Positions 1 through 6,184 of a stretch of 9,953 nt of DNA are shown piece by piece. The DNA is from an uncultured Collinsella sp. (GTDB taxonomy: Bacteria; Actinomycetota; Coriobacteriia; Coriobacteriales; Coriobacteriaceae), in assembly GCA_900553165.1 (NCBI GenBank), contig USCN01000035.1, positions 1 to 9,953 on the forward strand, given 5' to 3'. Positions within the stretch are counted from its first letter, which is position 1, and every line of letters starts with the position of its first letter. The notes beneath the pieces are model-generated. The model worked only from the letters and a program-made list of their open reading frames with translations, was not told where the DNA came from and made no database searches. Both the position numbers and the translations under genes were made by a program.

Positions 1-253
1 CGCGTCTGCCTGCGGCGGCCGCGCCCCGCTGCGTCGCTCCGCATCCTTGCGGGTTCGGATTCCTCCGCTTGGCGGCGTTGGCTCGATTTGCTTGACGTGA
101 GGGGCTCTTGGCTGGTGTGGGACGGAGGGATTCCGCGTCTGCCTGGTCGGCGGCCGCGCCCCGCTGCGTCGCTTCGCTCCTTGCGTGCTGCGCTGGAAAA
201 CGCTTCGCGTTTCCTCAGCTCCGCACCCTTGCGGGTTCGAATTCCTCCGCTTG
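1..253. repeat. Two diverged copies of a GC-rich repeat next to tRNA-Gln
   Basis: Positions 1-71 and 134-253 are two copies of the same unit. Both begin CGCGTCTGCCTG, continue through a shared GGCGGCCGCGCCCCGCTGCG block, and end with CCTTGCGGGTTCG(G/A)ATTCCTCCGCTTG. The second copy carries about 48 extra bases, including a small hairpin around ACGCTTCGCGT near 201-211. Just before the second copy, 118-133 (TGGGACGGAGGGATTC) is identical to 309-324, the 3' end of the tRNA-Gln gene read on the plus strand. The first copy starts at the window edge, so its own flank is not visible. No coding gene is supported in 1-300. Confidence 0.8.
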
Positions 254-263
254 CCCACAAGAA

Positions 264-295
264 AGCGCCCTGGGCCGTTATGGGCTTAGGGCGCT
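264..295 (-). terminator. Hairpin terminator downstream of tRNA-Gln
   Basis: The arms AGCGCCCT (264-271) and AGGGCGCT (288-295) pair perfectly over 8 bp around a 16-base loop that can pair further. On the minus strand the stem lies 9 bases after the tRNA 3' end and is followed by a short T-rich run (TTTCTTGT). On the plus strand it is followed by CAGTTTT, so it could work in both directions. Confidence 0.6.
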
Positions 296-304
296 CAGTT
301 TTAA

Positions 305-379
305 TGGCTGGGACGGAGGGATTCGAACCCCCAACAGCCGGCACCAAAAACCGGAGTTCTACCGTTGAACTACGTCCCA
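305..379 (-). tRNA. trnQ: tRNA-Gln (anticodon TTG), CCA encoded
   Basis: Read on the minus strand the gene folds as a tRNA. The acceptor arms TGGGACG (379-373) and CGTCCCA (315-309) pair over all seven positions. They are followed by discriminator G and an encoded CCA. The anticodon stem CCGGT/GCCGG holds the loop TTTTGGT, which places TTG at positions 34-36 and so reads the glutamine codon CAA. The T arm contains GGTTCGAATCC. Body length is 72 nt plus CCA. Discriminator G and the CCGGTTTTTG anticodon region also match the known bacterial glutamine tRNA pattern. Confidence 0.96.
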
Positions 380-410
380 ATGTGTGGTGTTGCCCAAAAG
401 CAACTCGTCT

Positions 411-439
411 AGTTTACCTAATCTGCGAGGGCATCGCAA
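411..439 (-). promoter_or_regulatory. Candidate promoter for tRNA-Gln inside the 3' end of the upstream gene
   Basis: On the minus strand a TTGCGA (439-434) and TAAACT (416-411) pair is separated by 17 bases. Each hexamer matches four of six bases of the sigma-70 consensus. Predicted transcription would start near 404, about 25 bases before the tRNA. The -35 lies within the last codons of the CwlM-like gene. Co-transcription with that gene is the alternative. Confidence 0.35.
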
Positions 440-1323
440 ACGCCGTCGAGTAGGCGTACGGCGAGCGTCTGCGCGTCGCTGGCCGTGAAGGTGCCGTTGT
501 AGCGCGTCATGCCCGTGAGCTCAATGCGAATGCGAGCCGGCTTCTGCTGCGCGGCGACATTGGCGGTGCGGATGCGCTGGGCCAGGTTGTGGCACTCGGC
601 GAGGGCAATCGTGGCGCGTGGCGCGGCGTCGGCGGGCAGCTCGTCGCTTGCGATCTCGAGCACCAGGTCAACGTCGGTTGGGACCTCGGAGTCGCAGAGC
701 ATCATGCCGCTGTTGTCGGTCGTTGCCGTGGCGATGTTCCACATGCGCGAAGCAACGCTGCGTGCGATGGGGTCCTCACCGATAACGGCGATCTGGAAGC
801 GCTCGAGCACGTTGGCGGCGCGAGCAAAACCGATGCGGGACTCGGCTTCGGTGACCGAGGGCTTGCCCTCCCACACATGGTGCAGGCGGTTGATGTAGGC
901 GTAGGTGTCTTGGAAGGCCATGCCGTCGGCAAACAGGCCGACATTTTCCTGGAACTGCTGCAGGGCGGCCTCGGTATGCGGACCAAAGTAGCCGTCGTCT
1001 TCGCCACAGGCAAAGCCCAAAACGTTGAGAGCGCGCTGCAGGGCCTGCACATCGGCGCCATGGAAATTGGGCATGCGCAGATACAGAGTGCGGTCGCCCA
1101 GCTTATACGAGGCGTCGACCAGGGCGCTCCAACAGGGGATATCGACGGCATGACCGGCAGCAAGGCCGCTGTCGAGCCTGAAGGTGCTGACGGCCTGCTC
1201 GGTGGTGGTGCCAAAGCGCTTGTCGGCGACCTCGTCGGCATCGATGGTGTAACCGAGCTGCAGAAGGCGGGACTGAACATCCTCGACGGCTGCTCCCTGC
1301 ATGCCCGTGGTAATAGGTTCCAT
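418..1323 (-). CDS. CwlM-like cytoplasmic peptidoglycan-binding protein with degenerate amidase domain
   Basis: A 301-residue protein. Two PG_binding_1-type domains are visible at about residues 7-70 and 87-146; the second has the typical pattern VQALQRALNVLGF...DGYFG..TEAALQQFQ. The joint between them (SYKLGDRTLY, 72-81) and the spacing closely resemble mycobacterial CwlM as I recall it. CwlM is a catalytically inactive amidase homologue that regulates MurA in the cytoplasm. Residues about 165-300 look like a shortened Amidase_3 fold: a strand-helix start (FQIAVIGEDPIARSVASRM), a DVDLVLEIASDE segment where active enzymes have D(L/V)..SIHAN, and an end resembling the last strand and helix (RIRIELTGM...LAVRLLDGVCDAL). 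The usual zinc-binding His/Glu residues are not apparent. There is no signal peptide, so a cytoplasmic location is likely. The start is supported by GAAAGGGG seven bases before the ATG. Domain calls for the N-terminal half are firm; CwlM orthology and the amidase origin are inference. Confidence 0.85.
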   Translation of the reverse strand: MEPITTGMQGAAVEDVQSRLLQLGYTIDADEVADKRFGTTTEQAVSTFRLDSGLAAGHAVDIPCWSALVDASYKLGDRTLYLRMPNFHGADVQALQRALNVLGFACGEDDGYFGPHTEAALQQFQENVGLFADGMAFQDTYAYINRLHHVWEGKPSVTEAESRIGFARAANVLERFQIAVIGEDPIARSVASRMWNIATATTDNSGMMLCDSEVPTDVDLVLEIASDELPADAAPRATIALAECHNLAQRIRTANVAAQQKPARIRIELTGMTRYNGTFTASDAQTLAVRLLDGVCDALAD

Positions 1324-1341
1324 GAACGAACCCCTTTCGGC

Positions 1342-1381
1342 GTACGATTCGTACTATTTTGAGCGCGTGTCGGATAGACAA
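1342..1381 (-). promoter_or_regulatory. Candidate promoter with overlapping palindrome upstream of the CwlM-like gene
   Basis: On the minus strand TTGTCT (1381-1376) and AATAGT (1358-1353) are 17 bases apart, each matching four of six consensus bases. A 13-base perfect dyad, GTACGATTCGTAC (1342-1354), covers the end of the -10 and the expected start point near 1346, where a repressor could act. The Shine-Dalgarno lies at 1331-1338. Confidence 0.35.
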
Positions 1382-1462
1382 CGCGAGACAATGCATAAAC
1401 ATGCACTCAACAGTGTAGCAACTTGTACCCAAACGCGCTGCCCACAGGTTTTGTGACCCCCG

Positions 1463-2488
1463 CTAGTTGAGGCGCTCCACAAAGAAATCTGCCATGGAGA
1501 GGAAGAGCTCGCGCGCATGCGGGTCGAGCTCGACGCCTTCGATAGCGGCCTTGGCCTTGGCGGTCAGGTCGAGCGCATAGTTGTGGGCGAAATCGACAGA
1601 GCCGATCTGCTGGAAGATTTCCACGGCGCGCGCGAGCTGCGCGGGGTCCTCGGTGCCCGAGGAAAGGATTGCCTCGACCTCGTCGTGATGGCGCTCATCA
1701 GACAGGGCGTGCACGGCAACGAGCGTGCGTTTACCCTCGGTGATGTCGGTGCGGAAGTCCTTGTTGGCGGCCTCTTTGGTGCCGACCAAGTTGAGCAGGT
1801 CGTCCTGAATCTGAAAGGCAAGGCCGGTGTGCAGGCCAAAGGCGCGTAGCGCCTCGACCTGCTCTTCGCTGCCGCCGCCGATAATGGCTCCGGCGGCAAG
1901 CGGCGTGGCTCCACTGTAATACGCGGTCTTGTGCGTCGCCATGTCCAGGTAGTCATCAACCGAGATATCAAAGCGCTCGTCACGGACCCAACCCAGGTCA
2001 AGTGCTTGACCCTCGATGGTGCGGACGATCATCTCGGTAAGCTCGTGGAGCACACGCAGCTTCACGTCGGACTCGAGCGTGGGATCGTCGAGAACCGTCT
2101 TGGTGACCATGGTGAGCGCCAGGTCACCGCAGTTGATGGCAAGACCGGTGCCCTCGGTAAGGTGCATGCAGGGCTTGCCGCGACGAATCTGCCCGTTGTC
2201 GGCGATGTCGTCGTGGATGAGTGCGCCCGACTGAAAGTGCTCGATGGCCGCCGCTGCGCTGCGGGCGCTCTCAAAGCTGCCGCCTACCGCAGTGGCGGCG
2301 AGCATGCAGATGAGCGGGCGGTGGCGCTTGCCAGCGTTTGCCGTAAATGCCGAGAGCGGGGTATACAGGTAGCGCTCGATATCGGCGGAAGTCGCCTGTC
2401 CGTCAAAGAACGTGGCCAGATAGTCGTTAATCTGGTCAAAGTGCTGGGCTAAAAAGCTGGTAAACGGACTGGACACGGGTTCTCGCAT
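1463..2488 (-). CDS. trans-Polyprenyl diphosphate synthase (GGPP/heptaprenyl-type)
   Basis: A 341-residue isoprenyl diphosphate synthase, which condenses isopentenyl diphosphate onto an allylic diphosphate to build linear prenyl chains for quinones or lipid carriers in the cytoplasm. The sequence shows the substrate-binding GKRHRP (53-58), the first aspartate-rich motif DDIAD (93-97) followed by IRRGKP, a DITEGKRT segment (248-255), and the second aspartate-rich region QIQDDLLN (227-233), where the usual final Asp is Asn. Residues four and five before the first motif are small (A89, G88), which in this family tends to allow products longer than farnesyl diphosphate. Length is normal for the family. 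The start ATG has only a weak ribosome site (AAAG); GTG at codon 5 is an alternative. The next gene leftward lies 139 bp away, so they need not be one operon. Chain length and pathway cannot be decided here. Confidence 0.93.
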   Translation of the reverse strand: MREPVSSPFTSFLAQHFDQINDYLATFFDGQATSADIERYLYTPLSAFTANAGKRHRPLICMLAATAVGGSFESARSAAAAIEHFQSGALIHDDIADNGQIRRGKPCMHLTEGTGLAINCGDLALTMVTKTVLDDPTLESDVKLRVLHELTEMIVRTIEGQALDLGWVRDERFDISVDDYLDMATHKTAYYSGATPLAAGAIIGGGSEEQVEALRAFGLHTGLAFQIQDDLLNLVGTKEAANKDFRTDITEGKRTLVAVHALSDERHHDEVEAILSSGTEDPAQLARAVEIFQQIGSVDFAHNYALDLTAKAKAAIEGVELDPHARELFLSMADFFVERLN

Positions 2489-2508
2489 TCTTTGATAGGT
2501 TGCATCGT

Positions 2509-2519
2509 TGCATTATGCA
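2509..2519 (-). promoter_or_regulatory. Candidate -10 and TGCAT dyad upstream of the prenyl synthase
   Basis: On the minus strand CATAAT (2517-2512), matching five of six -10 bases, lies 23 bases before the start codon and is embedded in the perfect dyad TGCATAATGCA (2519-2509). No convincing -35 lies 16-18 bases upstream. The rest of the 115-bp gap 2489-2603 shows nothing else recognisable, including no clear terminator for the PTS fusion gene. Confidence 0.3.
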
Positions 2520-2603
2520 GACAACATATTGCCACATTAGGGCGTCGAGCGCGGCGGTTGAAGACGATTGGTCCATGCGGCCGCAAGTGCGGTAGGGGCT
2601 TGG

Positions 2604-5054
2604 CTAGATAAGCCCAAAGTGTTCGAGCGCGGTGACGACGCCGTCGTGGTCGATGCTGTCGGTGACATAGTCGGCCTTTTCCTTGAGGAAGTCCGGTGCG
2701 TTGCCCATGGCGATGCCAACGTCGACGGCGTTCATCAGCGAGACGTCATTGCTGGCGTCGCCGATGCCGTATACGGTTCCGTGGTGGGGATCGAGGGCGT
2801 CGAGTACGGACTGGATACCCTCGCGCTTGGTGCATTCGCGAGGCGAAATCTCGGTCACTTCGAGCTCGAGCTCGTTAAAGCAGAGCAGCGGCTCAAACGC
2901 TTGATCCTGAGCGATGCGGTTGGCAAGCGACGTGGACATTAAGATCTTGTAGGCGCTGTAATGTTGCAGCTGCGTAATTGCATCGCCCACGGTGCGGGCG
3001 TATCCCGGGGCGTCGGGCGCATCGGCACTCATGCGAACGACGCCATTGAGTCCCTCAAAACGAATCACTTCGTCCGATTGCTCAAGAATGGGAGCAAGGC
3101 GCTGCAGCATGCCGGGCGTCATCGCCAAATCGCGAATCACGTGTCCCTCAAGTTCGACATAGCCACCCGCGAGGCAGACGATGCCGGTCCAGGGCAGCTC
3201 GAGCAGCTTTGGATGGATGCAGCTCAGCGTGCGCCCTGTGCAGATAAACGCCATATTGCCCTTGGCGACAAAATCACGGATGGCTTGCGAGACCGCTTCA
3301 TTGGGATAGGGGGAGAGGTCTCGCTCGCTCTCGGGAAGTTCTTGTGCCACTCGAGGGTCTTGCCAGGCGAGTGTTCCGTCGATATCGAAGAAGCAGATAT
3401 CGCCGCGCTTATGGGCTGCGCTGGCGGCAGGGGAGGCCGAGGTGGTGGGCACAAATCCCGGCTCGAGGCCCATGATCTGGTCAAAATGCTCTTTAACGCG
3501 GGGAACGGAGATGCCAATAATCACCTGGGCGGTCTTGCCCGTAATGATGAGGCCCTTGGCGCCCACCGCGACAAACGACGCATTATCTGCAACGATGGAA
3601 GGGTCTGCGACCTCGACGCGCAGGCGCGTGGCGCAGTTGGTTGCGCCCACGATATTGCCAACGCCACCTAAAAGCTGAATTACCCGCTCGGCGAGGACGT
3701 GATCTTGATCGGATTGAATACCGACCTCGCCATTGGGAGATTGCTCTTTGGCAAAGCCGCTTCCCGTTAAACGATCGATTGCCGCGCGATTGGAGACATG
3801 ATCCTCGCGGCCCGGCGTCTTAAGGTCATAGACCAAGATGAGTGCTCGAAAACTAACAAAAAAGATGAGGCTAAAGGCAAGACCGATACCGAGCGCCAAA
3901 AGGTAGGAGCCGGCATGCATTCGCATGAGTGGGATGAAGTTGAAGGCCGTCATTTCCATGAGACCGCCCGAGAAGATGCCGACGATACCGAAGAGGTTCA
4001 TGGTCATGGCAAGGCAGGAGGATAGGACGGCATAGAGCAAAAAGAGTCCGGGATAGGTGAACATAAAGAGAAACTCGAGCGGCTCGGTGACGCCGCAGAT
4101 CACCGAGGCGACGATGGCGGGCAAAAGGATGACCTTAAGGCCGGCGCGGCGTTCGGGTTGGGCGGTGAAATAGAATGCTGCCGCGATGGCGGGAAGGCCA
4201 AAGAGCTTGCCCCAGCCGGTGGCGGTAAAACCTGCCCAGGGTGCAAGTTCATTTAAAGGGCGCGTGCTATGGGAGAGAATGGGGAGCAGGTTGGTCCACG
4301 TGGCGTAAATACCGTCGTTAATGACCAGATTGTCGTAATAGATGGGCATGTAGAGCAGGTGGTGCAGCCCCATGGGCTCGAGTGCTCGCTCCAAAAACAC
4401 AAAGATACCCACGCCGAAGGGGCCGACGCCCGCAAGTGCGTGGCGCAGCGTTTCGGTCACAGCGTATGCGAAGGGCACGATGGCGGCCGAGATGGCGGCA
4501 AGGGCAAACACGGCAAAAAAGCTGATGAGGTAGACCAGCGAGGAACCCGAGAAGGTGCCGAACCAATCGGGAACCTTGGCATCGTAGAAGCGGTCATGGA
4601 TGGCGACGACGGTTGCCGACACCGCCAGCGGGCCGATAATGCCGGTGTCGAGCGTCTTGATGCCGTCGATGACGGTGATGCCGCTGGCGGGGGTTAAAGA
4701 CGACGGGTACTTAAGTCCAAGGTTGTCGCCGCTCAGCTTAATGATCTCGCTCAAAAAGAAACAGTAGGCAAAATAGGCTACGAGCGCCTCGAGGCAGCAG
4801 CGTGCCGGTTGCTTTTGGGCAAGGCCGATAGGCAGCGCTACGGCAAAAAGAAGTGGAAGGCGCTTAAAGACCGTCCACGAGCCGCGCTGGATGATGGTCC
4901 AGAAAACGTACCAGGGGGTTCCGTATACGGCGAGGTCGCCGACGATATCCACGGTCGTTGCGAGGGCGGAGATGCCGACCATGAGGCCTGATATAGAAAA
5001 CAGCATGGCGGGCGCGAACATGGCTCCGCCAAAACGTTGGATTTTCTGCAGCAT
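2604..5054 (-). CDS. PTS EIIC-EIIB (alpha-glucoside/MalP-GlvC type) fused to a C-terminal Cof-type HAD phosphatase
   Basis: An 816-residue three-domain protein from the ATG at 5054. Residues 1-418 form a glucose-superfamily EIIC membrane domain with MLQKIQRFGGAMF at the start, GSWTVFKRLP, IDGIKTLDT, GLHH (229-232) and GVTEPLEF (321-328), close in layout to the MalP/GlvC maltose-alpha-glucoside permeases. About 445-530 is EIIB with the phosphorylation cysteine in NCATRLRVEV (Cys474). A Thr/Ser/Ala/Pro-rich linker (about 535-550) leads to a complete HAD domain (551-816): DIDGT (nucleophile Asp557, acid/base Asp559), Thr606 in CTGRT, Lys743, and GDASND (Asp766, Asn769, Asp770). The size between motifs fits a C2-capped sugar phosphatase. 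No EIIA domain is present, so one must be supplied in trans. The expected role is uptake with phosphorylation of a sugar, with the attached phosphatase acting on a cytoplasmic phosphoester, perhaps the same product. Substrate is unknown. The divergent TreR-like gene suggests an alpha-glucoside such as trehalose or maltose. A continuous reading frame with good codon use argues against an artefact. Confidence 0.93.
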   Translation of the reverse strand: MLQKIQRFGGAMFAPAMLFSISGLMVGISALATTVDIVGDLAVYGTPWYVFWTIIQRGSWTVFKRLPLLFAVALPIGLAQKQPARCCLEALVAYFAYCFFLSEIIKLSGDNLGLKYPSSLTPASGITVIDGIKTLDTGIIGPLAVSATVVAIHDRFYDAKVPDWFGTFSGSSLVYLISFFAVFALAAISAAIVPFAYAVTETLRHALAGVGPFGVGIFVFLERALEPMGLHHLLYMPIYYDNLVINDGIYATWTNLLPILSHSTRPLNELAPWAGFTATGWGKLFGLPAIAAAFYFTAQPERRAGLKVILLPAIVASVICGVTEPLEFLFMFTYPGLFLLYAVLSSCLAMTMNLFGIVGIFSGGLMEMTAFNFIPLMRMHAGSYLLALGIGLAFSLIFFVSFRALILVYDLKTPGREDHVSNRAAIDRLTGSGFAKEQSPNGEVGIQSDQDHVLAERVIQLLGGVGNIVGATNCATRLRVEVADPSIVADNASFVAVGAKGLIITGKTAQVIIGISVPRVKEHFDQIMGLEPGFVPTTSASPAASAAHKRGDICFFDIDGTLAWQDPRVAQELPESERDLSPYPNEAVSQAIRDFVAKGNMAFICTGRTLSCIHPKLLELPWTGIVCLAGGYVELEGHVIRDLAMTPGMLQRLAPILEQSDEVIRFEGLNGVVRMSADAPDAPGYARTVGDAITQLQHYSAYKILMSTSLANRIAQDQAFEPLLCFNELELEVTEISPRECTKREGIQSVLDALDPHHGTVYGIGDASNDVSLMNAVDVGIAMGNAPDFLKEKADYVTDSIDHDGVVTALEHFGLI

Positions 5055-5060
5055 AATATG

Positions 5061-5066
5061 CCTTCC
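5061..5066 (-). promoter_or_regulatory. Ribosome-binding site that fixes the PTS-HAD start
   Basis: On the minus strand GGAAGG lies six bases before the ATG at 5054. The open frame extends 12 codons further to a TTG at 5090, but that codon has no Shine-Dalgarno sequence. PTS EIIC proteins of this family begin right at the MxQKIQRFG motif, so the ATG is preferred. Confidence 0.8.
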
Positions 5067-5094
5067 GGATGCAACATGCTGTGCGAGCAAGAAC

Positions 5095-5117
5095 GTTTAA
5101 ACAATGAACTCATTGTA
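5095..5117 (-). promoter_or_regulatory. Candidate -10 and operator of the PTS-HAD gene
   Basis: On the minus strand TACAAT (5117-5112) matches five of six -10 bases, placing a transcript start near 5105. It is overlapped by the dyad ACAATG-AACT-CATTGT (5101-5116). Immediately downstream is GTTTAAAC (5095-5102), an exact GTNTANAC box of the HutC-type GntR consensus. No good -35 is seen at the right distance. The position would suit repression. Confidence 0.5.
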
Positions 5118-5177
5118 GAGGACTGGCTGCTTGCCGCATTGACGGTTTTGATTCGGTCCGATTTGGGTTTCGGGGGA

Positions 5178-5218
5178 ACCGTCGACGGTAAATAATCCGT
5201 GCTTTACCGATAATCGGT
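5178..5218. promoter_or_regulatory. Pair of ACCG-N4/5-CGGT dyads in the divergent promoter region
   Basis: ACCGTCGACGGT (5178-5189) is a perfect 12-base palindrome, and ACCGATAATCGGT (5206-5218) is a 13-base dyad with the same ends. Their centres are about 28-29 bp apart. They do not match the GntR-type box and may bind a second regulator. Confidence 0.4.
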
Positions 5219-5245
5219 TTAAACAACTTTAAGAAATGCTATCGT
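5217..5245 (+). promoter_or_regulatory. Candidate promoter and operator of the GntR regulator gene
   Basis: TTTAAA (5218-5223) and TATCGT (5240-5245) lie 16 bases apart, each with four of six consensus bases, and TG precedes the -10 by one base (extended -10). GTTTAAAC (5217-5224) covers the -35 and is an exact GTNTANAC box, consistent with autoregulation. Confidence 0.5.
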
Positions 5246-5278
5246 GCCTAGCCATACATATTCATTAGAGGTGAAATC

Positions 5279-5998
5279 ATGCCAAAAGCGATTTACGAAG
5301 GAATCTACCGCGAGATCCGTTCGCGCATCATCAACGGGACCTATGCGTTTCAGGAGATGCTGCCAACCGAAGCCGAGCTGACCGCGGAGTTTGGCTGCAC
5401 GCGCAATACCGTTCGACGCGCCTTGAGCATGCTGGCCGACCAGATGTTTGTGCAGCCTATACACGGTAAGGGCGTGCGCGTTATTTGGCTTAAGGGCGAA
5501 ACCGACATGCTGGGCGCACTCGAAGAGGTTGAGTCGTTTGGCGAGTTCGCAAAACGCAACAATGCCGTCGCATCGACCGAGGTCAAGTCTTTTGAACATT
5601 TGATTTGCACTGAGCAACTCTCTCGCCGCCTGGGCTTTAAGGTGGGCGAGGAGCTGATTCGCGTAGTGCGTGTCCGAAGCCTCAACGGCAGCGCGCGCCA
5701 AGTGGACCATGGCTACTTTTTGGCGTCGGTCGCCAAGGGCCTGACCCCCGAGATCGCGGCGGATTCTATCTACGGCTATCTGGAGCACAAGCGCGGCGTC
5801 AAAGTGATGGCGAGCCGTCGTACGGTGAGTGTCGAGCTCGCCAACGATGAGGACTGCAGCTATCTGGACCTTGGCAAGTACAACTGCGTCGCCGTTATGG
5901 AGAGCCAGTCGTACACCTCGGACGGCATCTTGTTCGAGGTCACGCATGCCCGCACACACCCCGAGATCTTCCATTACCGCGTCAATTCCAAGCGATAG
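5279..5998 (+). CDS. GntR-family (HutC/UTRA) transcriptional regulator, TreR-like
   Basis: A 239-residue repressor. Residues 5-70 form a GntR winged helix-turn-helix with LPTEAELTAEFGCTRNTVRR (28-47) and the wing IHGKGVRV (61-68). Residues about 90-233 form a UTRA effector domain, in which YFL...LTPEIAADSIYGYLE and the following ...LDLGKY... stretch follow the order seen in Bacillus subtilis TreR, the trehalose-operon repressor that senses trehalose-6-phosphate. The length is also the same as TreR. AGAGGTGA at 5267-5274 supports the ATG start. The gene stands between the PTS-HAD fusion (divergent) and the ABC operon (downstream), and boxes of its family's consensus occur at all three promoters, so it probably controls all of them and itself. 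GntR/UTRA membership is secure; the TreR-like assignment rests on remembered similarity, and the effector could be another sugar phosphate. Confidence 0.93.
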   Translation: MPKAIYEGIYREIRSRIINGTYAFQEMLPTEAELTAEFGCTRNTVRRALSMLADQMFVQPIHGKGVRVIWLKGETDMLGALEEVESFGEFAKRNNAVASTEVKSFEHLICTEQLSRRLGFKVGEELIRVVRVRSLNGSARQVDHGYFLASVAKGLTPEIAADSIYGYLEHKRGVKVMASRRTVSVELANDEDCSYLDLGKYNCVAVMESQSYTSDGILFEVTHARTHPEIFHYRVNSKR

Positions 5999-6039
5999 CC
6001 GGCTAGCTCGCAGCCTGACGAGACTCATGCCCTCAAAGC

Positions 6040-6090
6040 GAAAACGCCCGGTCAAACCGACGATGCATCGGCTTGATCGGGCGTTTTCTC
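6040..6090 (+). terminator. Strong hairpin terminator after the GntR gene
   Basis: GAAAACGCCCGGTCAA (6040-6055) pairs with TTGATCGGGCGTTTTC (6073-6088) with one wobble, and the stem extends inward to about 21 positions with one more mismatch around the loop CGATGCA. The 3' arm ends in TTTTC and the 5' arm begins with an A-run, as in many bidirectional terminators. It separates the regulator transcript from the ABC operon. Confidence 0.85.
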
Positions 6091-6109
6091 TGCATTCGAT
6101 AACAAATAA

Positions 6110-6121
6110 TTGTTTATACAA
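6110..6121. promoter_or_regulatory. Upstream TreR-like operator, TTGTTTATACAA
   Basis: TTGTTTATACAA differs at one base from the TTGTATATACAA core that I recall for B. subtilis TreR. It contains GTTTATAC (6112-6119), an exact GTNTANAC box. Its centre is 75 bp, about seven helical turns, upstream of the second box at the ABC promoter, which would permit looping. An 11-base dyad ACTTGTCAAGT (6123-6133) follows directly. Confidence 0.5.
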
Positions 6122-6184
6122 AACTTGTCAAGTATCAAGTCGAAATTACCGTTCACCGAAGTTTTTCTACCGCTCTAGTAATAC

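Noticed and set aside
389..404. GTTGC...GCAAC as a terminator between the CwlM-like gene and the tRNA
   Set aside because: A five-base-pair stem without a T-run is too weak.
88..453. Plus-strand open frames across the repeat region and the tRNA
   Set aside because: They run straight through the tRNA-Gln gene and repeat DNA, and have no ribosome site or domain.
589..1362. A 257-codon plus-strand open frame opposite the CwlM-like gene
   Set aside because: The minus strand has conserved peptidoglycan-binding motifs and a ribosome site; the plus-strand product resembles nothing.
2581..2592. CCGCAAGTGCGG as a terminator after the PTS-HAD gene
   Set aside because: The stem is only about four or five base pairs and is not followed by a T-run on the minus strand.
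5219..6121. A 300-codon open frame on the minus strand across the GntR gene
   Set aside because: It would run through the terminator at 6040-6090 and shows no family features; the plus-strand regulator is unmistakable.
6125..6153. TTGTCA at 6125-6130 as the -35 of the ABC promoter
   Set aside because: The hexamer is good, but no acceptable -10 lies 16-18 bases downstream, so the pair at 6188 and 6211 was preferred.
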